64,000 nucleotides of DNA from the NCBI GenBank assembly GCA_001664505.1, contig CP011806.1, forward strand, positions 2,296,487 to 2,360,486, written 5' to 3'. Shown here one piece after another: positions 53,400-60,962 of this stretch. This stretch comes from Acidobacteria bacterium Mor1. Lineage in GTDB: Bacteria > Acidobacteriota > Polarisedimenticolia > Polarisedimenticolales > Polarisedimenticolaceae. The first letter of the stretch is position 1; the number at the start of each line of letters is the position of its first letter. Under the pieces are notes generated by a model. The model made no database searches and had not been told where the DNA came from. It saw only the letters and a program-made list of their open reading frames with translations. A program made the translations under genes and the position numbers.

Positions 53400-53709
53400 C
53401 ACTTTCCTCAGAACAGTAGGGGGCTGAATCGCAGTCAGATTACGCTGCGTGAACCGGCCCGTCAAGGCGGTATTTTGGCAGAACGACAACAAAATGCCGC
53501 ATCGACGTATCACCTGATCCGGAAAACGCCGCCGCTGTAGCCATTTGGCATCCTGGACAGAATTACTCGGTTATTTTACTTTTTTTCGCAAAGTCGGCCT
53601 TGTTCAGGCCTTCCGGGCTTTCATTCATTTGCGCCGGTGGAAAAAACGTCGGAGGATGGATGCAGGGATGCCGTGGCGGCGGACCGAGTCCGGAATCGGG
53701 GTGGAACAG
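53400..53709. other. Divergent intergenic region between peptide and mltD
   Basis: This 310-base gap lies between the leftward peptide gene and rightward mltD. It contains an AT-rich stretch near 53560-53590 (TTATTTTACTTTTTTTCGC) that may hold promoters for one or both genes; I see no convincing -35/-10 pair. A G/A-rich region precedes the mltD start. No gene or repeat is apparent. Confidence 0.6.
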
Positions 53710-55320
53710 ATGATTCGACGGTCCGTCGCGGTGGTGCTGCTATTGACCGCCTGGCTCGCTGCCGGCCAGGCCCTCGCCGAAGACGGACCCTTCCCCCGGG
53801 TCGAGGCCATCGAGGCCAACGTCGATTTCTGGGAAGACGTGTTCGGCACCTGGAGCATGGGCCAGGTGGTGGTCCATGACGTCCGCTACCCCGGCCTGCG
53901 CTACGAGGTCGCCACCCTCCCCGGCAAGGTCTCCGACCGCTACACCGATCGCCAGCGGGAGTTCATTGACTTTCTCAACGAGGCGTGGGAGAAGAAGCTG
54001 CGCCGCCTCGAGGACAAGGTCCGCCGTGGACGGCGCCTGAGCGCCGGCGACCGGGAACTGGTCCAGCGGATCCGGGCCCACGGAGGTGAGAACGGGCTGA
54101 AGGGCGCCCACGAACGGATCCGCAGTCAACGCGGTCTGCGGGAACGCTTCCGCCGGGGCCTCGAGATCAGCGGCCGCTACGACACCGCCCTGCGCAAGAT
54201 CTTCCGCGACCGGGGCCTGCCCGAAGACCTGGCCTACCTGCCCCACGTCGAGTCCTCGTTCCAGGCCCGGGCACGCTCCAGCGCCGGAGCGGTCGGTGTC
54301 TGGCAGTTCACCCGGGGCACCGGACGCCAGTACATGAGGATCAACAGCGCCATCGACGAACGGCTCGACCCGATCGTCGCCGGCGAGGCGGCGGCCCGCT
54401 ACCTGGGGAACGCCCACGACAAGCTGAACAACTGGGCGCTCGCCATCACCTCGTACAACCATGGCGTCGCCGGCATGCAGCGGGCGGTGCGGGCCCACGG
54501 CCGGGACTTCGGCAAGATCTACAAGAACTACCGCTCCCGCACCTTCGGCTTCGCCTCGAGAAACTTCTACGCCGAGTTCCTGGCGGCCCGCCGCCTGGCC
54601 CGCGACCCCGACGAGAGGTTCCCGGGCCTGCGCCGTGAGGCGCCGATGAACCTGCGCCGGGTGCGACTGGAACATCCGGTGAGTCCGGGCGGGCTGGCCC
54701 GGGGCTGGGGCGTTCCGCTGCGCGAACTCGCCGCGGTCAACCCCGCCTGGTCCTCCCGCGCCCTGGATCGCGGCCTGCCGATCCCGGCCGGAACCCGGGT
54801 CTGGATCCCGGCCTCCGCCGGCGACCGGGCGCTGACCATGCCCGCGGCGGAGACGGTCTACGTGGTCCGGCGCGGCGACACCCTGTCGGAGATCGCCGAA
54901 CGCCACGGCATGAGCCTGAGCCAGCTACGCACCATCAACCGGGTGCGGGGCAACAAGATCCTCGTCGGCCAGAAACTAAGGGTTCAGGGTGGTGGTGCCG
55001 CCGCCCCGCTGATTCACGTGGTGCGGCGGGGCGAAAACCTGACGCTGATCGCCAAACGCTACGGCCTGAGCCTGGGCGAACTGCGCCGGCTCAACGGGAT
55101 CAAGGACCGGCGCGGCCGGATCCACCCCGGGCAGAAGCTCCAGGTGAGCGGCAGCCTTCCCGGGCGGATCGAGCATCACGTGGTCAAGCGTGGCGAGAGC
55201 CTGATCAAGATCGCCTCGGCCTACGGGGTGCGCCTCGGCGACCTGCTGCGCCACAACAAGCTCTCCCGGCGCTCGGTGATCCACCCGGGCCAGAAGATCC
55301 GCATCCCGGCGAACCGCTAG
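53710..55320 (+). CDS. mltD: Membrane-bound lytic murein transglycosylase D with three LysM domains
   Basis: A 536-residue exported enzyme that cleaves the MurNAc-GlcNAc bond of peptidoglycan with formation of 1,6-anhydromuramic acid. A signal peptide (1-23, ending GQALA) precedes a helical part. The SLT catalytic domain (about 155-290) has the catalytic Glu181 in HVESSFQ, then SSAGAVGVWQFTRGTGRQY and ITSYNHGVAGMQRAV. Three LysM peptidoglycan-binding modules follow at about 380-425, 437-482 and 490-536 (each beginning with YVVRRGDTL, HVVRRGENL or HVVKRGESL). All expected motifs are present. ATG at 53710; the frame is open further upstream but without export signal. It follows the AT-rich divergent region. 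Confidence 0.95.
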   Translation: MIRRSVAVVLLLTAWLAAGQALAEDGPFPRVEAIEANVDFWEDVFGTWSMGQVVVHDVRYPGLRYEVATLPGKVSDRYTDRQREFIDFLNEAWEKKLRRLEDKVRRGRRLSAGDRELVQRIRAHGGENGLKGAHERIRSQRGLRERFRRGLEISGRYDTALRKIFRDRGLPEDLAYLPHVESSFQARARSSAGAVGVWQFTRGTGRQYMRINSAIDERLDPIVAGEAAARYLGNAHDKLNNWALAITSYNHGVAGMQRAVRAHGRDFGKIYKNYRSRTFGFASRNFYAEFLAARRLARDPDERFPGLRREAPMNLRRVRLEHPVSPGGLARGWGVPLRELAAVNPAWSSRALDRGLPIPAGTRVWIPASAGDRALTMPAAETVYVVRRGDTLSEIAERHGMSLSQLRTINRVRGNKILVGQKLRVQGGGAAAPLIHVVRRGENLTLIAKRYGLSLGELRRLNGIKDRRGRIHPGQKLQVSGSLPGRIEHHVVKRGESLIKIASAYGVRLGDLLRHNKLSRRSVIHPGQKIRIPANR

Positions 55321-55326
55321 GCGCCC

Positions 55327-55362
55327 GGCCGGAAACCCACCGAAATGGGGCGGTATCCGGCC
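55327..55362 (+). terminator. Weak inverted repeat after mltD
   Basis: GGCCGGA (55327-55333) and TCCGGCC (55356-55362) are exact reverse complements with a 22-base loop, followed by CTGTTTGC. It starts six bases after the mltD stop. Long loop and poor T tract make terminator function uncertain. Confidence 0.35.
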
Positions 55363-55452
55363 CTGTTTGCCCTAGCCGCGGCCGAAAACCGCGCACTAGA
55401 CTTCGGTCTTCTCCCACCGGAAACGCGCTGAACACGGGGAAAGGAGTCGCCG

Positions 55453-55902
55453 ATGACCGTCAAGGACCTGATGAAACCCCAGGTATTCACCGTCGCCCCC
55501 GAGGACATGATCGACCGGGTGTTCTTCCTGCTGCACTACGAGAAAATCCGCCATCTGCCGGTGGTCGAGAAGCGCAAGGTGGTGGGGATCGTCTCCGACC
55601 GCGACCTCTACAAGGCCCTGGGCCCTCGCAGCCGCAAGGGGGCGGTTTCTTCCGGCGCCGACGGCGAAACGACCCTGCACGTGCGGCCCAAGCGCGTTCG
55701 CCATATCATGCGCCGCGGAGTGTTGACCGTGGAGCCCGCCGAGGATGCGGGCAAGGCGGCGGCCCTCATGGCCAAACGCAAGATCGGCGCGTTGCCGGTG
55801 GTGCGCAATACGAAGCTGGTCGGCATCATCACCGCCACCGATATCCTGGTGGCGTTCTCGAAGATGCGTAGCGCTCTTCAGAAAGCGGAGCGCGCCGGCT
55901 GA
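55453..55902 (+). CDS. CBS-pair domain protein
   Basis: A 149-residue cytoplasmic protein of two CBS domains and nothing else. First: MTVKDLMKPQVFTVAPEDMI with RHLPVVEKRKVVGIVSDRDL. Second: RVRHIMRRGVLTVEPAEDAGKAAALM with GALPVVRNTKLVGIITATDILVAF. CBS pairs bind adenine nucleotides or act as energy sensors for partner proteins. A loop between them is basic (RSRKGAV). The ATG has AAGGAG six bases upstream. No partner enzyme is adjacent; the MoCF-fold gene follows 13 bases later and may be co-transcribed. Confidence 0.92.
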   Translation: MTVKDLMKPQVFTVAPEDMIDRVFFLLHYEKIRHLPVVEKRKVVGIVSDRDLYKALGPRSRKGAVSSGADGETTLHVRPKRVRHIMRRGVLTVEPAEDAGKAAALMAKRKIGALPVVRNTKLVGIITATDILVAFSKMRSALQKAERAG

Positions 55903-55915
55903 CCGGAGTGCTCGG

Positions 55916-56806
55916 GTGATGGACAGGCAGAGTAAGCGGAACGCCGGCGACAATCGCGGCTGGAATCGTGACGGTGAGGCCGCTCCCCGGGTTCAACCCG
56001 ACCGCAGTGGCCCCCTGCACGTCGAGATCGTCTCGGTGGGCCGTGAGTTGATCAAGGGCCGGGTACGGGACGCCAACGCCCCGTTCATCGCCGACTACTT
56101 CACCCAGCGGGGAGCGCTGGTCCATCGGATCACCCTGGTCGATGACGTCCAGCGCGCTATCGCCTCTTCGGTGCGCGAGGCGCTCTCCCGTCAGCCGAAC
56201 CTGGTGGTCGTGATCGGAGGGCTCGGCCCCTCCGACGACGACCGCACCCTCGAAGGGGTATCCGACGCGGTCAAGCTGCCGCTCAAGGCCCACACCGTCG
56301 CCCGCCAGATGGTCGAGGACGCCTACCTGCGTCTGCGCAAGCGCAAGCAGGTCTGGCAAACCGGCCTGACCGCGGCGCGGGAAAAGATCTGCGCGCTCCC
56401 GGTCAACGCCGAGGCGATCGCCAACGAGATCGGCGTCGTCCCCGGCATGTTCCTGCGCATGAGCGGCGGAACCGGCGTGCTCTGCCTGCCCGGCTCCCCC
56501 GAAGAGATGCGTTCGGTGTTCGACAACGCCATCCCCGTGCTCAAGGAGTTGGCTCCCAAGGGGCACCTGGTGATTCGCGAGGTCGAGGCGCCGACGGGAG
56601 ATGAGTCGGCGATCCTGCCGATGATCGAGACCGCGGCCACGGAGCACCCCGGAGTCTGGATCAAGGCCCACGCGCCGGGCTTCGACCGCCGTGACGCCAA
56701 GGTATTGATTTCACTGGAGGCGTCGGCGCCGACCCGTCAGGAAGCGGAGTCGATGGTCGAGGCCGCCTTCCGGCGCCTGATGGCGCTGGCGGCCGGCGTT
56801 CGCTAG
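55916..56806 (+). CDS. Molybdopterin-binding (CinA N-terminal/MoaB fold) protein
   Basis: A 296-residue protein whose MoCF fold starts at about residue 34 (HVEIVSVGRELIKGRVRDANAPFIADYF) and includes the VVVIGGLGPSDDDRTLEGVSDAV motif, as in CinA N-terminal and MoaB/MogA domains. The later GGTGVLCLPGSPEEMRSVFDNAI is typical of CinA. There is no C-terminal deamidase domain. CinA-like proteins hydrolyse nicotinamide mononucleotide or ADP-ribose; a role in molybdopterin binding is also possible. Start GTG at 55916, with GGAG seven bases upstream, or ATG at 55919. The gene follows the CBS-pair gene on the same strand and converges on the MetE-fold pair. Confidence 0.85.
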   Translation: MMDRQSKRNAGDNRGWNRDGEAAPRVQPDRSGPLHVEIVSVGRELIKGRVRDANAPFIADYFTQRGALVHRITLVDDVQRAIASSVREALSRQPNLVVVIGGLGPSDDDRTLEGVSDAVKLPLKAHTVARQMVEDAYLRLRKRKQVWQTGLTAAREKICALPVNAEAIANEIGVVPGMFLRMSGGTGVLCLPGSPEEMRSVFDNAIPVLKELAPKGHLVIREVEAPTGDESAILPMIETAATEHPGVWIKAHAPGFDRRDAKVLISLEASAPTRQEAESMVEAAFRRLMALAAGVR

Positions 56807-56815
56807 CGAGCCAGA

Positions 56816-57739
56816 CTAGCCCGCGGCCTGAATCAGCCGTTCGAGGCGCTTGCCCGCCTCGTCGCTCTCCAGGTATTCGAACCCCGCACCGGTAGACAGG
56901 ATCAGGCGTTCGTCACCGATCTGCTCGCGGAGTCGTGCAACCCGCTCGGCGATCGAATCCGCATCGCCATGTTCCCCGCCGACGCCGGCCAGGATGCGCA
57001 GGTCGCCCAACCCACCCAGGGGCGCCAGATCGAGACCCGGCTGTGAGACGTCAACGGCGACCCCCGTGACCGGCCAGTCCTTGACCGCCGACAGCACGGC
57101 TCCATCGAGAGCGCCCACTCCGAGCCAGAGTTCGCCGCCCCCCGCCGCAGCGGCAACGGTGTCCAGCGCGGCCCGGGCCAATCCGTGCTCGCCGGGGCGA
57201 TGCCCCAACGCCAGTTCATCGAGCTGGAACGCCTTCACCCCTTCGGCGGCGAGGGCGGCTACCTCGGCCGCGATCCGACCGGCCAGCGCCTCGCAACAGG
57301 CGGCGCGGCTCTGGTGGTGCTCGTCGAAGGAGACATCCATCCAGTAGTGGGCTCCGGGCAGAATCGCCCGCAGGACCCCGGCACCGGCGGCGGCGGCCTG
57401 GGCGCGGAACGAGCCGAGCCAGGAACCGTCCGCCTCGGGCGCGGCCTGAATCAGCGCGCGTTCCTGCCAGCGACCGGCCCACGGCCGGACCGGGCCGGTG
57501 GCCTCGACGCCGGAGGTCACCGGCACCGCCCAGCGGCAGAGCCACTCGGGTGCCGACGATCCGATAGTGACCGCACCGACGCCGGCGGAGACCACCCGCT
57601 CGAAGGCGGCCCGGCTATCCGCCTGCTCGGCGGCGTGAAGTTCGGCGTCCTCGATCTCGTAGTCGGCGTGCTTCTGCCGTGCCTCGCGCAGCGGAGCGAA
57701 GGGAGGCAACGGCCCGAAGGTGGTGGTGGTCACTCCCAT
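56816..57739 (-). CDS. MetE-fold (UROD/MetE-like) protein, second of a pair
   Basis: A 307-residue cytoplasmic protein with the UROD/MetE TIM-barrel fold: a conserved FQLDELALGHRPGEHGL corresponds to the QIDEPAL motif, and GVGGEHGDADSIAERVARLREQIGDERLILSTGAGFEYLE aligns with the end of MetE, where the zinc-binding Cys of PDCGL would be. Here it is LSTGAGFEY with no Cys, and the HxC pair is absent as well (WLGVGALDG). So it cannot hold the catalytic zinc in the known way. The ATG overlaps the end of the upstream gene by ten bases. Function unknown: an inactive subunit, or a methyltransferase with a different acceptor. Confidence 0.8.
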   Translation of the reverse strand: MGVTTTTFGPLPPFAPLREARQKHADYEIEDAELHAAEQADSRAAFERVVSAGVGAVTIGSSAPEWLCRWAVPVTSGVEATGPVRPWAGRWQERALIQAAPEADGSWLGSFRAQAAAAGAGVLRAILPGAHYWMDVSFDEHHQSRAACCEALAGRIAAEVAALAAEGVKAFQLDELALGHRPGEHGLARAALDTVAAAAGGGELWLGVGALDGAVLSAVKDWPVTGVAVDVSQPGLDLAPLGGLGDLRILAGVGGEHGDADSIAERVARLREQIGDERLILSTGAGFEYLESDEAGKRLERLIQAAG

Positions 57740-58725
57740 TTCCAGTCTCCGCGCAGGCTCTCCACCAGATAGCGGGCCTGCATCAGCTTGTCGAAGGCCT
57801 GGTCCTTGGGCAGCAATTCCAGCCCGGCCTGGGGACCCACAAGCACGTCATGCTTCATCAGCTTTTCCCGGTGCGGCGCGAGCCGGGCGGCGACATCGGC
57901 CGCATCCTCGTGCACGGTGCGGGTTGCGTCGAACAAGCCGAGGGCCAGCCCCTTCGACTCGGGCGCCTTGTCCAGCAGCGCCTCGCCGGCCTCGCCCCCA
58001 TCGTGAATCCAGTCGAGGCCCAGGTGGGTCCCGGGCAGCTCGCCGAGACGACCCGCCAGCGCCGACAGATCACCGAAGTAGGTCGAGAGGATCGTGGTGG
58101 CCTCGTCGCCGGCGGCGGCGAAGATCTTCGACGCGGTGCGGATGACCCGGTCGGCATCCTCGGCGTGACGGCAGAGGCAGGGCTCGTCGAGCTGGAACCA
58201 ACGCACTCCCGCAGCGGCGAGTTCAGCGACTTCGGCGGCGAGCGCGTCGGCCACCGCATCGGCCAGGGCATCGAGATCGCCGTAGTGCCGGTCGTCGGCG
58301 AGGCGGGCGAAGGTCACCGCGCCGGGCAACACCACCTTGAGATGGGTCTGGGCCACATCCTCGGCCACCTTGTAGCCGTGGAGCAGGAATCCCCCGCTGC
58401 GCGCCACCGGGCCGGTGACCACCGGACGGCGGTCGAACAACCAGGTCTCGAACCAGCGCATCGGCCCGCCGTGTTCGACGCCGTTCAGATGTTCGCTGAC
58501 GAAGGAGAGCGGTCCGTCCCAGCGCACCATCCCGTCGGTCACGACCTGGATAAAGGCGCGGCTCTGGTCGGCGACGAGCACGGTGCCCATCTCGTCCTGC
58601 ACCGCGGCCAGCGCCTCGGCGCTCGCCTTGCCCAGCAGGAAGTCGCGATGGGTGTCGCGCAGGCGCTCTTCGAGGGCGGTATCCCCTACTCGGGGGTAGC
58701 TGCTGTGGTTCTGAGCTCGGATCAC
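57730..58725 (-). CDS. MetE-fold protein, first of a pair
   Basis: A 331-residue protein resembling a single MetE barrel. It starts NHSSYPRVGDTALEERLRDTH and contains QVVTDGMVRWDGPLSF, FQLDEPCLCRHAED (the QLDEP motif) and ILSTYFGDLSAL, then GLALGLFDATRTVHEDAADVAARL and VLVGPQAGLELLP. In MetE the last motif carries a zinc Cys (PDCGL); here it reads PQAGL, and HxC is replaced by STYF. A CxCRH at the LDEP motif might bind a metal but this is speculative. Start GTG at 58725 (TTG at 58737 also possible). Its stop overlaps the start of the next MetE-fold gene, so the pair is likely made together. Confidence 0.8.
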   Translation of the reverse strand: MIRAQNHSSYPRVGDTALEERLRDTHRDFLLGKASAEALAAVQDEMGTVLVADQSRAFIQVVTDGMVRWDGPLSFVSEHLNGVEHGGPMRWFETWLFDRRPVVTGPVARSGGFLLHGYKVAEDVAQTHLKVVLPGAVTFARLADDRHYGDLDALADAVADALAAEVAELAAAGVRWFQLDEPCLCRHAEDADRVIRTASKIFAAAGDEATTILSTYFGDLSALAGRLGELPGTHLGLDWIHDGGEAGEALLDKAPESKGLALGLFDATRTVHEDAADVAARLAPHREKLMKHDVLVGPQAGLELLPKDQAFDKLMQARYLVESLRGDWKWE

Positions 58726-58852
58726 GGTAGGTCCCAAAGGCCGGCCACGAGGTCAGAAAAGCGGTGGGCCGGGCACGAATTGAGGACCATACGACGCGAC
58801 CCGCCGGGTTTCAAGCGGAACCCGGCCGGCGCCATGGCCCGGCGGATTCCGG

Positions 58853-59392
58853 TCAGATGCTGGGGTACTGCTCTTCCCGCCAGCGCTCGCGAAGATCCTC
58901 GACCGCCTCCCGGTAGCGCACCCGCAACTCGCCGGGAACCATGTAGTTGGCGGCGTCGGCCACGACGGTGATGTAGGGGGCCAGGGTCGAGCCGGTCATC
59001 CAGTCGCGGGTGGTCGGCGAGTAGGCCACCGCCGGCAACACCAGAAGGGCCGAGATCAACGCGGCGGCCACGAGCCCCAGGGCAGCGCCGCCGAGCCGGT
59101 CGGCCCAGCCGAGCATGGCGATCTTGACCATCTTGCGCAGCAGCCGGGCGAGGAAGCCGCCGGCGAGCATCACCCCGACGAAGATCAGCAGGTAGGCGAC
59201 CAGGCGTTGCCCGACGAAGGGCACCGACATCTCCGCCAGCTTGTCCGCCAGCGGTTGGTGGAAGCTGGCGGCCAGTGCGAAGGCGGCGACCAGAGCGGCG
59301 ATGCCGATCAGGATCCGGATCAATCCCTTGAACATGCCGAAGACGACCAGCGCGCCCGCCAGAGCCAGCAAGACCAGATCGAAATTGTTCAC
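58853..59392 (-). CDS. CvpA-family membrane protein
   Basis: A 179-residue membrane protein with four predicted transmembrane helices (about 5-24, 28-48, 64-84 and 101-122), LLALAGALVVFGMFKGLIRIL and AYLLIFVGVMLAGGFLARLLRKM being diagnostic of the CvpA/colicin V production family. A soluble C-terminal part ends REEQYPSI. The E. coli member affects envelope and purine-linked traits; exact function is unknown. The start is GTG at 59392, preceded by AGGGAG. It is divergent from the FprA-type reductase and upstream, on the same strand, of the MetE-fold pair. Confidence 0.88.
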   Translation of the reverse strand: MNNFDLVLLALAGALVVFGMFKGLIRILIGIAALVAAFALAASFHQPLADKLAEMSVPFVGQRLVAYLLIFVGVMLAGGFLARLLRKMVKIAMLGWADRLGGAALGLVAAALISALLVLPAVAYSPTTRDWMTGSTLAPYITVVADAANYMVPGELRVRYREAVEDLRERWREEQYPSI

Positions 59393-59466
59393 CGCAAACT
59401 CCCTTGGCTGTAGCCCGACACCATGGTATCAAGGCCCCTTCCCGCAACGCATCTTCGGAGGTCGGC

Positions 59467-60870
59467 ATGTCTCAGCCCGGTAGTCCCGAACGCCCGCTGC
59501 GCGTCGCCATCGTCGGCTCGGGCCCCACCGGGTTTTACGCCGCCCAGCACCTGTTCGACCAGGACGGGCTGACCGTCGAGGTCGACATGTTCGACCGGCT
59601 GCCGACTCCCTATGGACTGGTACGGCTGGGGGTCGCCCCCGACCACCAGAAGATCAAGAAGGTGATCGCGGTCTACGCCCGCACCGCCGCCAACGAAAGA
59701 TTCCGCTTCTTCGGCAACGTCGAGCTGGGACGGGATATCCAGGTCGAAGACCTGCGCCGGCACTACGACCAGGTCGTCTATTGCACCGGCTCCCCCAGCG
59801 ACCGCCGGCTGGGCATCCCCGGCGAGGATCTCGACGGCAGCTACACCGCCACCGAGTTCGTCGCCTGGTACAACGGGCATCCGGACTACGCCGACGCCGG
59901 CTTCGACCTCTCCCGGGAAGCCGCGGTGATCGTCGGCGTGGGCAACGTCGCCGTCGACGTCGCCCGGGTCCTCTGCCGCACCCATGAAGAGCTGGCCGCC
60001 ACCGACATCGCCGACTACGCGCTGGAGGCGCTGCGCGAGAGCAAGGTTCGGCGGGTCTACGTGCTCGGCCGCCGGGGACCGGCCCAGGCCGCCTTCACCA
60101 ACACCGAGATCAAGGAACTCGGCGAGTTGCCCCGGGCGGAGTGCTCGGTGCTCCCCGAGGAGATGCAGCTGGACGAGCTGACCCGGGAAGCGCTGGAAGC
60201 CAACCCGGACAAGATGACGACCCGCAAGCTGGACATCCTGAACGGACTCGCGGGACGCAGCGAACCGGAGAAGGAATCGAAGCTGCAGATCCGCTTCCTG
60301 GTGTCGCCGGTGGAAATCGAAGGGAACGACGCCGGCCAGGTGAGCGCCGTGCGCATCGAACGCAACCGGCTCGAGGGCGCTTCCGGCGGGCGCACCCGTG
60401 CCGTCGGCACCGGCGAGTTCGAGACCCTCGAAGCCGGCCTCGTGTTCCGCTCCGTCGGCTATCGCGGCGTCGCGCTGCCCGGCGTGCCCTTCCGCGACGA
60501 CTGGGCGATCATCCCCAACGACGCGGGACGGGTGCAGGAATCCACCGACGGCCCGCTGCGCCCCGGGGAGTACGTCGCCGGCTGGGCCAAGCGCGGCCCC
60601 AGCGGCGTGATCGGCACCAACAAGCCGGACGCCCTCGAGACGGTGCAGTGCATGGTCGAGGATGTCGCTGCCGGCAAGACGCTCTCTCCCGAATCCCCGA
60701 CCGCCGAGGCCATCGACGGCCTGCTGGCGGAGCGGCAGCCGCGGGTGTTCCGCTTCGACGACTGGAAGCAGCTCGACGCCCTCGAAACCGCCGCCGGCGA
60801 GAAGTCCGCCCGGCCGCGGGTCAAGTTCACCGACATCGATGCCATGTGGAGCGCCCTCGACAAGGGCTGA
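59467..60870 (+). CDS. Ferredoxin-NADP+ reductase, FprA/adrenodoxin-reductase type
   Basis: A 467-residue FAD- and NADP(H)-dependent reductase. FAD Rossmann motif: GSGPTGFYAAQHLF (about 15-30). Substrate-side loop PTPYGLVRLGVAPDHQKIKKV, the CTG SPSDRRLGIPGEDL stretch, NADP motif VGVGNVAVDVARVL (about 160) and the second-half VLGRRGPAQAAFT and FRSVGYRG segments. The C-terminal GWAKRGPSGVIGTNKPDA and DWKQLDALE follow. This is the family of mycobacterial FprA and mitochondrial adrenodoxin reductase; it would transfer electrons between NADPH and ferredoxin. Partner ferredoxin is not in the window. ATG at 59467 has GGAGG five bases upstream. Confidence 0.93.
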   Translation: MSQPGSPERPLRVAIVGSGPTGFYAAQHLFDQDGLTVEVDMFDRLPTPYGLVRLGVAPDHQKIKKVIAVYARTAANERFRFFGNVELGRDIQVEDLRRHYDQVVYCTGSPSDRRLGIPGEDLDGSYTATEFVAWYNGHPDYADAGFDLSREAAVIVGVGNVAVDVARVLCRTHEELAATDIADYALEALRESKVRRVYVLGRRGPAQAAFTNTEIKELGELPRAECSVLPEEMQLDELTREALEANPDKMTTRKLDILNGLAGRSEPEKESKLQIRFLVSPVEIEGNDAGQVSAVRIERNRLEGASGGRTRAVGTGEFETLEAGLVFRSVGYRGVALPGVPFRDDWAIIPNDAGRVQESTDGPLRPGEYVAGWAKRGPSGVIGTNKPDALETVQCMVEDVAAGKTLSPESPTAEAIDGLLAERQPRVFRFDDWKQLDALETAAGEKSARPRVKFTDIDAMWSALDKG

Positions 60871-60962
60871 CGCCCCCTCCGCCTCCCTCCAATCAGCGTG
60901 TATGATCGGGGCAAGCCACGGCCTTGAACGGCCTGCTTTTGCGTCCGAAGAGGGGGATACTC

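Noticed and set aside
58738-58852. CCGGGTT/AACCCGG hairpin before the MetE-fold pair as a SAM or cobalamin riboswitch
   Set aside because: The gap is only about 115 bases and shows no recognisable riboswitch core; it is a simple hairpin between CvpA and the next gene.
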